From: Sphingomonas_B tabacisoli
GTDB taxonomy: Bacteria > Pseudomonadota > Alphaproteobacteria > Sphingomonadales > Sphingomonadaceae
DNA length: 64,000 nt
Direction of reading: 5' to 3'
Assembly: GCF_042678385.1 (NCBI RefSeq)
Contig: NZ_JBHUDY010000001.1
Location: forward strand, 2,356,001 to 2,420,000
The translations under genes were made by a program, and so were the position numbers. A model generated the notes under the pieces. That model saw only the letters and a program-made list of their open reading frames with translations, was not told where the DNA came from and did no database searches. Shown here in pieces: positions 41,909 through 51,714 of this stretch (its first letter is position 1; every line of letters begins with the position of its first letter).

Positions 41909-42718
41909 ATGCGCGCTTTCGCCGTCGCCGTCGCTCTCGTCACGTCCACCGCCGCCGTAGCCCAGGCGCCCAGCCCCGCCCTCAAACAGGCCGTCGCGGC
42001 GCCGACGCGCACCGAAGCGAACAAGGCGCGCGACGTCTATCGCCACCCGGCGGAGACTCTCGCCTTTTTCGGCGTGAAGCCCTCCGACACGGTGGTCGAA
42101 ATCTGGCCCGGCGGCGGCTGGTACACCGAGATTCTCGCGCCCTATCTGGCGCAAGGCGGCGGCCGACTGATCCTCGCCAATCCGAAGGGGACGTTCGGCA
42201 AGACCATGTCGGCCAAGCTCGACAGCAACCCGGCAATCTATGGCAAGGTCGAGCGCGCCGCCTTTCCTGCGACCGTGCTCGGCGGCACCGGCGTCGCGCC
42301 CGGCACTGCCGATGTCGTGCTGACCTTCCGCAACGTCCATAACTGGCGCGCCGGCGAAATGGCGGAGGGCGAGGCGGACTACAGCGTCGCCGCCTTCAAG
42401 GAGCTCTATGCGATGCTCAAGCCCGGCGGCGTGCTCGGCATCGAGGATCACCGCCTGCCCGAAAAGGCCGACGCGGAGCGGGAGCGCCCCAGCGGTTACA
42501 TGAAGGTTTCCACCGTCCGCCGCCTCGCGGAGCAGGCCGGGTTCAAGTTCGCCGGGGCGTCCGAAGTGAACGCCAACCCTAAGGATACGGCTGACTGGCC
42601 CAAGGGCGTGTGGACGCTGCCGCCCACCTATGCCGAGGGCGAAGCCGATCGCGCCAAATATCAGGCGATCGGCGAGAGCGACCGCATGACGCTGAAGTTC
42701 GTGAAGCCCGCCGCCTAG
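41909..42718 (+). CDS. Exported class I SAM methyltransferase-like protein
   Basis: 269 residues. MRAFAVAVALVTSTAAVAQA is a Sec signal peptide, odd for a methyltransferase. The SAM fold follows: TVVEIWPGGGWYTEILAPYL (motif I, E-x-W-P-G-G-G), VLTFRNVHNWR and LKPGGVLGIEDHRLPE. This type of secreted methyltransferase-like protein is recurrent in sphingomonads and its substrate is not known; without cytosolic SAM it may have lost catalysis. GGAGGAACC before the ATG at 41909 is a strong ribosome site. A link to the ATP-grasp cassette 101 bp upstream is possible but not shown. Its stop overlaps the convergent gene by 4 bp. Confidence 0.85.
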   Translation: MRAFAVAVALVTSTAAVAQAPSPALKQAVAAPTRTEANKARDVYRHPAETLAFFGVKPSDTVVEIWPGGGWYTEILAPYLAQGGGRLILANPKGTFGKTMSAKLDSNPAIYGKVERAAFPATVLGGTGVAPGTADVVLTFRNVHNWRAGEMAEGEADYSVAAFKELYAMLKPGGVLGIEDHRLPEKADAERERPSGYMKVSTVRRLAEQAGFKFAGASEVNANPKDTADWPKGVWTLPPTYAEGEADRAKYQAIGESDRMTLKFVKPAA

Positions 42719-43116
42719 AAGGGAAAGTTCGCGAGCGGATCGTCGTTAGCGGCCGCTCGCGACTCACGCATCCGCCAGGCAGCGAAAGCGAGGATGCCGG
42801 CCGAAACCAGCAGTCCGGCCGCAATCGGCCAAAGGCTGACTCGCGCCGGCTCGTCGTCTTCCGCCGACACCGGCTCCAGCCATAGCTTCGGACCAGCCAA
42901 TCCGGCCCGGCCTGTCGCCTCGGCATAGGCAACACCGGAGCCTTCGCTGATCGTAACGGTATTGCCGTCGCCCAGCGCGAGCTGGTGGCTCAGCGCCGGG
43001 TCGCCTTCCCCCGCGCGCACCGAGGCCTTGTCGCCGCGCATGCCTTGCGCCGGCGGCGGGTCGCGATTGGCCTGGTCGGCCATGCCATAGATGCGGGCTT
43101 CGCTTTGCTCTGCCAT
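42715..43116 (-). CDS. Hypothetical protein with a C-terminal membrane helix
   Basis: 133 residues (MAEQSEARIYGMADQANRDP). A polar N-terminal half with ALGDGNTVTISEGSGVAY is followed by one hydrophobic helix (LWPIAAGLLVSAGILAFAAW) and a short charged tail ending ANDDPLANFPF. It looks like a tail-anchored membrane protein of unknown family. The frame stays open for over 2.5 kb upstream through other genes, but that extension is a shadow of the MFS and alr genes. Confidence 0.6.
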   Translation of the reverse strand: MAEQSEARIYGMADQANRDPPPAQGMRGDKASVRAGEGDPALSHQLALGDGNTVTISEGSGVAYAEATGRAGLAGPKLWLEPVSAEDDEPARVSLWPIAAGLLVSAGILAFAAWRMRESRAAANDDPLANFPF

Positions 43117-43152
43117 GCCGTCTAAACGTCCTGCCCCCGCCAGAGGTTCACG

Positions 43153-43488
43153 ATGACCATCCCGTTCGATGCTTTCCTCGAAGTCGATATCCGCGTCGGC
43201 ACCATCGTCTCCGCCGAGCCGTTCCCGGAAGCGCGCAAGCCCGCCTATAAATTGCTGATCGATTTCGGCCCCGAAATCGGCCGCAAGAAATCGAGCGCGC
43301 AGATCACGAAACATTACACGCCGGAGGACCTCGCCGGCCGGCAAGTCGCGGCGGTCGTCAACTTCGCGCCGCGCCAGATTGGGCCGTTCATGTCGGAGGT
43401 GCTGACGCTCGGCTTTCCCGACACGGACGGCGAAGTGGTGCTGATCGTGCCCACCCATTACGTGCCGAACGGCGGACGGTTGTTCTAG
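43153..43488 (+). CDS. csaA: CsaA-like tRNA-binding (EMAP-II/OB-fold) protein
   Basis: 111 residues. FLEVDIRVGTIVSAEPFPEARKPAYKLLIDFG and VNFAPRQIGPFMSEVLTLGF match the EMAP-II-type OB fold of CsaA, which binds tRNA or acts as a secretion chaperone in Bacillus. It is a complete stand-alone domain of the usual length. Divergent from the tail-anchored gene by 36 bp. Confidence 0.92.
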   Translation: MTIPFDAFLEVDIRVGTIVSAEPFPEARKPAYKLLIDFGPEIGRKKSSAQITKHYTPEDLAGRQVAAVVNFAPRQIGPFMSEVLTLGFPDTDGEVVLIVPTHYVPNGGRLF

Positions 43489-43533
43489 GCCGGCGCCCGG
43501 CGTAAACCTCTTGAAAACAAGGGGAGGCGTTGG

Positions 43534-45129
43534 GTGGCGACGGTCGCGATGGATCATGTGGAGGAGCTGCCGCCGAGCGACGTGCGGCTGGTGATCGGCG
43601 CCTCGTCGCTCGGCACCATCTTCGAATGGTACGACTTTTTCATCTACGGCACGCTCGCGCCGATCGTCGGCAAGGTGTTCTTTCCCGCGAGCAGTGGCGT
43701 CGCCCAGCTCCTCCTCACGCTCGCCACCTTCGCCGTCGGCTTCGGCGTGCGGCCCTTGGGCGCCGTGCTGTTCGGCTATCTGGGCGACCGGTTGGGGCGC
43801 AAATACACCTTCCTCGTCACCATCGCGCTGATGGGCCTCGCCACCGCCGGGCTCGGCTTCGTGCCGCCCGCCGCGCAGATCGGCGTCGCCGCGCCCATCA
43901 TCCTGCTCTGCCTGCGCGCGCTGCAAGGCCTGGCGCTGGGCGGCGAATATGGCGGTGCCGCGATCTATGTCGCCGAACATGCCCGGCATGACCGGCGCGG
44001 CTTCTACACCAGCTTCATCCAGGGCAGCGTCGCCGGCGGCTTCATCCTGTCGCTGGCAGTGGTGCTCGCCACCCAGGCCGTGCTCGGCAAGGAAGCATGG
44101 GAAGCCTGGGGCTGGCGCTTCCCGTTCGTCTTTTCGCTCGTGCTCCTCGCCGTCTCGCTCTGGATGCGGTTGAAGCTCTCCGAAAGCCCGGTGTTCAAGG
44201 CGATCAAGGAAGCCGGCGAAACCGCCCGCAACCCGCTGAAGGAGACCTTCACCTATCCCGGTAACGGCCGCCGCCTGTTCGTCGCCTTGTTCGGCATCGC
44301 CGCCGGCCTGACGGTCATCTGGTACACGGCGATGTTCCAGGTGCTCTATTTCTTCCAGAACGCGATGAAGCTTGAGCCGACCATCGCGCAGATCCTGGTC
44401 GGGATCGGCGCGGGCGCCGGCCTCATCTTCTTCGTCTTTTTCGGCTGGCTGTCGGACCGGGTCGGCCGCAAGGCGCCGATCGTGGTCGGCTATGCGCTGA
44501 CGCTGATCCTGCTGTTCCCGATCTTCACCGTGATGGGCCACGCCGCCAATCCAAATCTGGCGACCGCCTCGGCGCGCGCGCCGGTCGTGGTTGGAGGCAA
44601 GGACTGCAGCTACAGCCCCTTCGCCAAGGTGCAGGCGACCGAATGCGGCAAGGCGCTCGACATGCTGTCGAAGCGCGGCGTGCCCTATTCGATCAACCGC
44701 AGCCTGGTCGGCGTCATTATCGGCGAGGAGCGAATGAGCGCCGGCCGCTACCCGACCGAAGCCGAGTTGGACGCCTCGCTGAAAATGGCCGGCTATAATC
44801 TGGAGAAGGTGCGGCCATCGGGCGGCAATATCGTGATCATTCTGCTCGGCGTGCTGGGACTGAGCGCCCTGTCCGGCGCGACCTACGGCCCCGTCGCGGC
44901 GTTGCTGTCCGAGCTGTTCCCGCCGCGTATCCGCTACAGCTCGATGTCGATCCCATACCATATTGGCACCGGCTATTTCGGCGGCTTCCTGCCGTTCGTC
45001 AGCCAGTACATCGTCGCCAAGACGGGTAATCCCTACGCCGGGCTTTGGTACACCTGGGCAGTGACTGCGATGGCGCTGGTGGTGACGCTTGCCTTCCTGC
45101 GCAAAGGCGATCTCAGTCATCTCGACTAG
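43534..45129 (+). CDS. MFS transporter, metabolite:H+ symporter (MHS) type
   Basis: 531 residues, twelve-span layout. GTIFEWYDFFIYGTLA opens helix 1 as in MHS proteins such as ShiA/ProP; GYLGDRLGRKYTFLVT and GWLSDRVGRKAPIVVG are the two RxGRK loops. About 100 extra residues (around 345-440, KDCSYSPFAKVQATECG and beyond) between later helices probably form an external domain. Substrate unknown, likely an organic acid or zwitterion. The GTG at 43534 follows AAGGGGAGG. Confidence 0.92.
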   Translation: MATVAMDHVEELPPSDVRLVIGASSLGTIFEWYDFFIYGTLAPIVGKVFFPASSGVAQLLLTLATFAVGFGVRPLGAVLFGYLGDRLGRKYTFLVTIALMGLATAGLGFVPPAAQIGVAAPIILLCLRALQGLALGGEYGGAAIYVAEHARHDRRGFYTSFIQGSVAGGFILSLAVVLATQAVLGKEAWEAWGWRFPFVFSLVLLAVSLWMRLKLSESPVFKAIKEAGETARNPLKETFTYPGNGRRLFVALFGIAAGLTVIWYTAMFQVLYFFQNAMKLEPTIAQILVGIGAGAGLIFFVFFGWLSDRVGRKAPIVVGYALTLILLFPIFTVMGHAANPNLATASARAPVVVGGKDCSYSPFAKVQATECGKALDMLSKRGVPYSINRSLVGVIIGEERMSAGRYPTEAELDASLKMAGYNLEKVRPSGGNIVIILLGVLGLSALSGATYGPVAALLSELFPPRIRYSSMSIPYHIGTGYFGGFLPFVSQYIVAKTGNPYAGLWYTWAVTAMALVVTLAFLRKGDLSHLD

Positions 45130-45156
45130 GCCGCGCCGGCCCGCTACCCGCGCCCG

Positions 45157-46188
45157 GTGATCCTGGCTCCCCCTCATCGCCTTCGCCTCGACGGCGCCGC
45201 GCTCGTCGCCAATTGGCGCTGGTTGAAAGCGCGAGGCGGTGGCGCGGCATGCGGCGCGGCAGTGAAAGCCGACGGCTACAGCCTCGGCGCGCGCGAAGTC
45301 GTCGCGCGACTCGCAGCGGCAGGGTGCCGGGATTTCTTCGTCGCCACCTGGGCCGAGGCGGCAGCGCTGATGCCGCTGCCAAGCGGCGTGTCGCTCTCTG
45401 TCCTGCACGGCGTTCGGTCGGAAGACATGGCAGCCAAGAACGTCAACGCCCGCCCCGTGCTGAACTCGCCCGAGCAGGTGCGGCGCTGGCGCGACGCGGG
45501 CGGCGGCCCGTGCGACGTGATGATCGACACCGGCATCAACCGGCTCGGCCTGTCGCCGGCGGATGTGGGCCTGCTCGATGGCCTCTCGGTCGAAACGCTG
45601 ATGAGCCATCTCGCCTGCGCCGACGAGGACCGGCCGGAAAATGCCGCCCAGAGCCATGCTCTGATCGCCATTGAAGGGAGCGTGCCGCACCAGCGGCTCA
45701 GCCTAGCCAACTCGGCCGGCGTCTGCCTCGGCCCGGATTATGCTTTCGACCTGACTCGCCCTGGCCTCGCGCTCTACGGCGGCGTGCCGCGCGGCGAGGC
45801 GGCGGGGCACATCCGCCAGGTCGCTTTTCCCGAGGCTCAAATCCTCCAGCGCCGCCGCGTTCAGGCTGGCGATGCGGTCGGCTACAACGCAACTTGGCAA
45901 GCACCCCGCGACACCGAGATCGCCATCCTCAACATCGGCTATGCCGACGGCATCCTGCGCGCCTTCTCAGGCGTCGGGCAAGCACTAGCCAATGGCCGCG
46001 CCCTGCCCTTCATCGGCCGCGTGTCGATGGACCTGATCGCGATCGACGTCACCGCCGCACCGGACCTCGGCGAAGGCGATTGGGTGGCGATCGACTACGA
46101 CCTGCCGCGCGCGTCGGCCACCTCGGGAATCGCGCAATACGAGTTGCTGACCGCCTTGGGCGACAGGTTCGAACGGATTTGGGTTTAG
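45157..46188 (+). CDS. alr: Alanine racemase
   Basis: 343 residues. The PLP lysine sits in CGAAVKADGYSLGAREV (near residue 38), the opposing catalytic Tyr in GDAVGYNATWQAP, and GRVSMDLIAIDVT completes the C-terminal barrel. It makes D-alanine for peptidoglycan. It starts with GTG 27 bp after the transporter. A 74-bp inverted repeat follows the stop and should terminate both alr and the convergent phaA. Confidence 0.95.
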   Translation: MILAPPHRLRLDGAALVANWRWLKARGGGAACGAAVKADGYSLGAREVVARLAAAGCRDFFVATWAEAAALMPLPSGVSLSVLHGVRSEDMAAKNVNARPVLNSPEQVRRWRDAGGGPCDVMIDTGINRLGLSPADVGLLDGLSVETLMSHLACADEDRPENAAQSHALIAIEGSVPHQRLSLANSAGVCLGPDYAFDLTRPGLALYGGVPRGEAAGHIRQVAFPEAQILQRRRVQAGDAVGYNATWQAPRDTEIAILNIGYADGILRAFSGVGQALANGRALPFIGRVSMDLIAIDVTAAPDLGEGDWVAIDYDLPRASATSGIAQYELLTALGDRFERIWV

Positions 46189-46190
46189 AA

Positions 46191-46264
46191 GCGGGATCCC
46201 GGCTCAAGGCCGGGATGACGGGGTAATTAGTATTCGTCACCCCGGCCTTGAGCCGGGGTCCCGC
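46191..46264. repeat. Palindromic repeat (third family) acting as shared terminator of alr and phaA
   Basis: Two 30-bp arms (46191-46220 and 46235-46264) match except at two places; the core is CGGCTCAAGGCCGGGATGAC and its complement. This CCCGG-TTGAG-CCGGG type is one of the commonest palindromes in sphingomonads. It begins 3 bp after the alr stop and ends 10 bp from the phaA stop, so it would fold at the 3' end of both transcripts. Confidence 0.9.
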
Positions 46265-46274
46265 TCTCTTGTTT

Positions 46275-47447
<1,173 letters not shown>

Positions 47448-47484
47448 GGCTCCGCTCCTGACGAGAATCTTGACTCCGCGCCTA

Positions 47485-48564
47485 TCAGCTTTGCTGCGCC
47501 TGCGAAAGCATCGCGGCGAGCGGCTGCCAGAGCTGTTCGCGCGCGCGCGATCCGACGATCATGCCGACATGGCCCAGACCCAGCGTCCGCGCGTTCGGCA
47601 GGCGCGGCGATGAGGCCGCCGGCACGATGCGGTCGTTGAGCGAGACGAACTCCAGCGTCGGCACGCGCAGCCGTGCGGGATCGACCGCTTCGCCGCCGAC
47701 ACGCCAACGCCCGCCGCCCGTTACGTCGCCGCCGATGAAGTCGTCGAACAGCTCCCGCCCGGCAGCATGGGTCAGCGGCGCGCCGTCGTTCGCCCAGTCC
47801 TCGAGCGCGATGAAAGCCTGCGCTTCCGCGCTCCCCGGAGCGAGCAGCCCGAACCGACCGTATTTCGCCACCGTCCGCTCCGGGTCCAGCTTCCAGAAGC
47901 CGGTCTGAAGCACTTCCATCGGCACCAGCCCGATCAGCTCGGCCATCGGCTTGGCCGCTTCCCAGAGCGCGGCGATCTCCCCCCGCGCCCGCGCACCGAA
48001 GCCTGCAAAATGCCACGGCGCCGCAATCAGGGTCAGGCTCCTGATCCGCGCGTGCATCGCGGCGCCCAGCGCCATCGTCCCGCCCAGGCAATAGCCGACC
48101 AGATGCACCGGCTCGCCGAGCTGATCGATCAGCGGCAGCAGCCGCTCCGCGACATGCCCTGCGACATCCAGCGCTCCCCCATCCTCCGGATAACCCCAAT
48201 CGACCAGCAGCGGCCGCACGCCCTGCCCGCTCAGCCAGCGCAGCAGCGAGTTCCCGTCGGCAAGGTCCAGGATGAAAGGCGGGTTGATCAGCGACGGCAC
48301 GAACACGGCCGGCGGACCCTCCCCGCCGTAATCGCGAAGCACCGCCCGTCCGGCGCGCGCGACGATCGGCATGTCGTCCGGGCGCGGCGTCCGTTCGGCT
48401 TCCTGATAGGCCCGCAATCCGGCCAGCACAGATGCGCGCCGCGACGCGTCGCCTTCGGTCTGCTCGCGCACCAGATCGAGGAAAAGCGTCAATGGCCGCG
48501 GGCCGTGTTGCGCTGCGGCATAACCCGGTGCTAGCGTCGCGCTTTCAGTCAAAGGCTCATACAT
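47485..48564 (-). CDS. phaC: Polyhydroxyalkanoate synthase-like alpha/beta hydrolase (PhaC family)
   Basis: 359 residues. The lipase-type box VGYCLGGTMALG carries the nucleophile Cys; the triad is completed by SLNDRIVP (Asp) and GLGHVGM (His). FVPSLINPPFILDL and PLLVDWGYPE fit the PhaC family. It is shorter than class I synthases and lacks their long N-terminal domain, resembling the short sphingomonad type. The only suitable ATG (48564) lies in a CATG shared with the divergent phaR start. It polymerises hydroxyacyl-CoA at the granule surface. Confidence 0.88.
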   Translation of the reverse strand: MYEPLTESATLAPGYAAAQHGPRPLTLFLDLVREQTEGDASRRASVLAGLRAYQEAERTPRPDDMPIVARAGRAVLRDYGGEGPPAVFVPSLINPPFILDLADGNSLLRWLSGQGVRPLLVDWGYPEDGGALDVAGHVAERLLPLIDQLGEPVHLVGYCLGGTMALGAAMHARIRSLTLIAAPWHFAGFGARARGEIAALWEAAKPMAELIGLVPMEVLQTGFWKLDPERTVAKYGRFGLLAPGSAEAQAFIALEDWANDGAPLTHAAGRELFDDFIGGDVTGGGRWRVGGEAVDPARLRVPTLEFVSLNDRIVPAASSPRLPNARTLGLGHVGMIVGSRAREQLWQPLAAMLSQAQQS

Positions 48565-49123
48565 GGCCAAGAATCCCAATCGCGATGCGCCCGAAGTCGT
48601 CGTCATCAAGAAATACGCGAACCGCCGCCTCTATAACACCGAGACGTCGAGCTACATCACGCTCGACCATCTGGCGACGATGGTGCGCGAGGGCCGCGAT
48701 TTCCAGGTGCTCGACGCCCGCACCGACGAGGACATCACGCGTTCCGTGCTGACCCAGATCATCATGGACGAGGAATCGCGCGGCCAGACGATGCTGCCGG
48801 TCAATTTCCTGCGGCAGCTCATCGCAATGTACGGCGATTCGATGCAGTCGATGGTGCCGCAATATCTCGAAGCCTCAATGGACGCGTTCCGCCGCAACCA
48901 GGCGCAGTTCCACGAAGCGATGAAGGGCGCCTTCGCGGGCGGTCCCTTCGCCGAGATTGCGCGCCGCAACATGGAAATGTTCGAGGCGGCGACCAGCGCC
49001 TTCCGCCCGCAGGGCAAGGGCGGCCCGGCAGCAGCAACAGCAGCCGTTTCCAAGGACGACGAAGTCGCGGCGCTGAAAGCGCAGCTCGCCGATCTCCAGT
49101 CGAAGATCGAGAAGCTGGGCTGA
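48563..49123 (+). CDS. phaR: PHA accumulation regulator PhaR
   Basis: 186 residues. VVVIKKYANRRLYNTETSSYITLDHLATMVREG is the conserved DNA/PHB-binding N-terminal domain, followed by the PHB accumulation region (SVLTQIIMDEESRGQTMLPVNFLRQLI). The C-terminus is a coiled coil (DDEVAALKAQLADLQSKIEKLG). PhaR represses phasin and PHA genes until granules titrate it. Its ATG overlaps the phaC ATG on the other strand; its ribosome site (AAAGG) lies inside phaC. Confidence 0.94.
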   Translation: MAKNPNRDAPEVVVIKKYANRRLYNTETSSYITLDHLATMVREGRDFQVLDARTDEDITRSVLTQIIMDEESRGQTMLPVNFLRQLIAMYGDSMQSMVPQYLEASMDAFRRNQAQFHEAMKGAFAGGPFAEIARRNMEMFEAATSAFRPQGKGGPAAATAAVSKDDEVAALKAQLADLQSKIEKLG

Positions 49124-49181
49124 CCGGCTTGCGTGCCGGCCCAGGCTGACGCACCTTCCCGCCAATCAAGGGGGAGGATTC

Positions 49182-50300
49182 ATGGATCGTCGCTATTTCC
49201 TGGGGCTTGCCGCCGCGGCGCCGTTCGCGCTGCCCGCAGCCGTACGCGCCGCCGCCTATTCCGATGCCGCCTACAAGCGCGCGATAGTGATCGACGGCCA
49301 GGGGGTGGTGAACGACCCCTATGGCAAGGAAACCGACATCCACTTCTCGCCCCAGGCGCTGGCCGAAATACGCGCCTCGGGCCTCACCGCCTGCAGCATG
49401 ACGGTGAACGAGGTCGGCAACAGCCTCAATGCCTGGAACAACACGATCCAGAGCATCGCCGGGCTCGATCAGGCGATCGCCGACAATCCCGAAGTGCAGA
49501 TCAAGGCGCTCTCCGCCGCCGACATCCGCCGCGCCAAGGACAGTGGGCGGATCGCCATCATCTACAACACGCAGGACACGTCGCTGGTCGGCCCGGAGCT
49601 CGACCGGGTGACACTGCTCAAGGGCCTGGGTGTGCGGATCGTCCAGCTTACCTACAACAACCGCAATCTCTCCGGCGACGGCTGCCTGGAGCCCGCCAAT
49701 GCCGGCCTCTCGAAGCTCGGCCGCGCCACCATCGCCCGGATCGAGAAGGAGAAATTGCTGCTCGACCTCGCCCATTCGGGCCAGCGCACAGTCGCGGAAG
49801 GCGTCGCGGCGGCCACCCGCCCGATGACGATCAGCCATACCGGCTGCCGCGACCTGCACGACAATCCCCGCAACCAATATGACGCGGAGCTCCGTGCCTG
49901 CGCCAACAAGGGCGGCGTGGTCGGCATCTATTGGATGCCGTTCCTGGTGCCGAACGGAAAACCGACCGGCGCCGATCTCGTCCGCCACATGGACCATGCG
50001 TTGAACGTGTGCGGCGAGGATCACGTCTCGATCGGCACCGACAACATCCTCTACAAGACGGTGATCGACGACAAGGCGCGCGCCTTCCAGAAGAAGTTCT
50101 TCGAAGACCGCACCGCCCGCGGAATCGCCGCGCCCGGCGAAGGGCCGGACATCTTCAACATCGTCGCCGAATGGGACAGCCACATGCGCTTCCGCATGCT
50201 CGCCGACGGGCTCGCAAAGGCCGGCTGGAGCAGCGCCCGCATCGACAAGGTGCTCGGCGGCAACCTGATGCGGCTCTATGCAGAGGTGTGGGGCGCCTGA
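49182..50300 (+). CDS. Tat-exported membrane dipeptidase (M19 family)
   Basis: 372 residues. The N-terminus MDRRYFLGLAAAAPFALPAA has the twin-arginine pattern R-R-x-F-L-G. The M19 renal-dipeptidase fold follows: LLLDLAHSGQRTVAEGV, MTISHTGCRDLHDNPRN (His ligand) and HVSIGTDNIL (GTD end-strand). It should cleave dipeptides outside the inner membrane using zinc. Export would need the tatBC genes at 30898-32042. It begins 58 bp after phaR and has GGGGGAGG upstream. Confidence 0.9.
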   Translation: MDRRYFLGLAAAAPFALPAAVRAAAYSDAAYKRAIVIDGQGVVNDPYGKETDIHFSPQALAEIRASGLTACSMTVNEVGNSLNAWNNTIQSIAGLDQAIADNPEVQIKALSAADIRRAKDSGRIAIIYNTQDTSLVGPELDRVTLLKGLGVRIVQLTYNNRNLSGDGCLEPANAGLSKLGRATIARIEKEKLLLDLAHSGQRTVAEGVAAATRPMTISHTGCRDLHDNPRNQYDAELRACANKGGVVGIYWMPFLVPNGKPTGADLVRHMDHALNVCGEDHVSIGTDNILYKTVIDDKARAFQKKFFEDRTARGIAAPGEGPDIFNIVAEWDSHMRFRMLADGLAKAGWSSARIDKVLGGNLMRLYAEVWGA

Positions 50301-50312
50301 GGTTCTCTACAT

Positions 50313-50341
50313 CGTCACCCCCGCCCTTTTGCCGGGTGACG
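50313..50341. other. Inverted repeat between convergent dipeptidase and TMEM175 genes
   Basis: CGTCACCC (50313-50320) and GGGTGACG (50334-50341) are perfect 8-bp arms with a 13-nt centre. It may be a relic of the palindrome family seen at 46191 and may help terminate transcription. The rest of 50301-50406 shows nothing else. Confidence 0.45.
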
Positions 50342-50406
50342 GATATGGACTATCTTCGACGTCCACTTCCCGCGCATCGCAGACATTCGCCCGTTTGCGC
50401 CTGCAC

Positions 50407-51051
50407 TTAACGCAAGCGTCCCGAGGCGCGTACGACGGGTACAAAGAACATTACCGGCGTAATCAAAAAGCAGACCCATGACAGCCTCACATCCAACAAA
50501 GACAGCGGGATCGATGCCGCGTAGACGGCGACCGTCAGCCAGATCTTTCGCAAGACTTGACGATGGATGGACCGATGCAACTCTTCCTCGGCGAGCTTGA
50601 TGGCGTGAACCCTCAGAAAGCCAAATGAAGCCGTACAGAACAGCAAAACCAAGCCATAAAGGGCTGCCGCATTCGCCGACATAACCTTGGAGCCGAAAAA
50701 GCGGGCGGCCATCGGAATCAGCGAAACGAAGAACAGCATGAGGCCGTTTAGCCAGACCATGTTTCGGTCGGGCTGCCGAACCGTCAGAACGAGGTAGTGG
50801 TGACTCATCCACAGCGTGAATATGACCAGGTAGCTCAACGCGTAGGTGACGATGCTCCCCGCAAAGCCACTCAAAATCGTTGCGTCCAGTGAGCTAGCCA
50901 GCTTGTTGGGCACGCTGACCTCGAACATCATGATGGTCGCAACGATCGCGAATACTCCGTCGGAAGACGCTTCGAGGCGCTGACGAGTCGGCCTGACCTC
51001 GGCCTCCACCGACCTGGCGTTATCTCTGCGCGACGTTTGAGTTCGACCCAT
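50407..51051 (-). CDS. TMEM175 (DUF1211) family potassium-channel-like protein
   Basis: 214 residues. RQRLEASSDGVFAIVATIMMFEVSVPNK contains the FSDG-type pore-helix signature of TMEM175 (here A-S-S-D-G-V-F-A), followed by about five more hydrophobic spans and LVIFTLWMSHHYL. Bacterial TMEM175 proteins are potassium-selective channels. GGAGG 8 bp before the ATG at 51051 supports the start. Base composition is less GC-rich than its neighbours. Confidence 0.88.
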   Translation of the reverse strand: MGRTQTSRRDNARSVEAEVRPTRQRLEASSDGVFAIVATIMMFEVSVPNKLASSLDATILSGFAGSIVTYALSYLVIFTLWMSHHYLVLTVRQPDRNMVWLNGLMLFFVSLIPMAARFFGSKVMSANAAALYGLVLLFCTASFGFLRVHAIKLAEEELHRSIHRQVLRKIWLTVAVYAASIPLSLLDVRLSWVCFLITPVMFFVPVVRASGRLR

Positions 51052-51195
51052 TGCTAATCCTCCGCGCTGCAATGCGAAGTGCGAGCGCCTTCCGATTGAC
51101 CGACTCAGAAGGTCGGAGGCATTATAGTCGTTGCCGCCTGTTGGTGGCTGCTGCGTATTCGACGGCCTGTGCGACTATGGGTTGGAGAAATCGAC

Positions 51196-51663
51196 ATGCC
51201 GAACAAAAGGTCAGGCCGTTGCGCCTGCGAGCAAGTGACGTTCGAGTTCGAGTTCGATCCCACCTTCGTTGCGACATGTCACTGCCTGGATTGCAAGAAA
51301 GCATCCGGCGGCGAAGCGGCCACGTTCTTTGCGGTGCCGGAAGAGAACTTCAGGCTGTCGAGCGGGGACCCGAAGCCGTTTCCCTACATCGCCCAGTCGG
51401 GCAACAGGCTGGAGCGGTTCTACTGCCCCAATTGCGGTGCTCGGGTTTTCACGGGCAACCTCGAAGGCTTCCCGAACACAGTATTCGTGCAGCTCGCGAG
51501 CCTGGATGACCCGACCGGGATCGATCCGAAGATGGAGATGTTCACCAAGCGGCGGCTTCCCTGGGCAACGCCGCTGATGAATGTTCCCCAATACACCGAC
51601 ATGCCCACGGCGGCACCTCCGGAACCGGAGAAGGTTCAGGTTCCCATGGGCGCGGCCACATAG
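51196..51663 (+). CDS. GFA/CENP-V domain protein (glutathione-dependent formaldehyde-activating-like)
   Basis: 155 residues. Zinc-binding cysteines are in the GFA arrangement: GRCACEQVTF (C-x-C), ATCHCLDCKKASGG (C-x-C-x2-C) and FYCPNCGARVF (C-x2-C). Despite the family name, most members are of unproven substrate. GTTGGAG 8 bp before the ATG at 51196 sets the start. It is divergent from the TMEM175 gene and convergent with the DJ-1/PfpI gene across a hairpin. Confidence 0.9.
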   Translation: MPNKRSGRCACEQVTFEFEFDPTFVATCHCLDCKKASGGEAATFFAVPEENFRLSSGDPKPFPYIAQSGNRLERFYCPNCGARVFTGNLEGFPNTVFVQLASLDDPTGIDPKMEMFTKRRLPWATPLMNVPQYTDMPTAAPPEPEKVQVPMGAAT

Positions 51664-51670
51664 GCCAGTG

Positions 51671-51698
51671 AAGGGCCAGAAGTTGCCTTCCGGCCCTT
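51671..51698. terminator. Bidirectional hairpin terminator
   Basis: AAGGGCC (51671-51677) and GGCCCTT (51692-51698) form a 7-bp stem with a 14-nt loop. Between the convergent GFA gene and DJ-1/PfpI gene. Confidence 0.6.
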
Positions 51699-51714
51699 CT
51701 GCGACGCGCTGTAT

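Noticed and set aside
41909..42718. PCMT-like methyltransferase acting with the ATP-grasp ligase to form aspartimides
   Set aside because: The protein has a Sec signal peptide and its own strong ribosome site 101 bp away, and the fold motifs are not those of PCMT.
42715..45690. A 991-codon open frame on the minus strand
   Set aside because: Only its last 133 codons look like a protein; the rest is opposite the CsaA-like, transporter and alr genes and reflects high GC with few stops.
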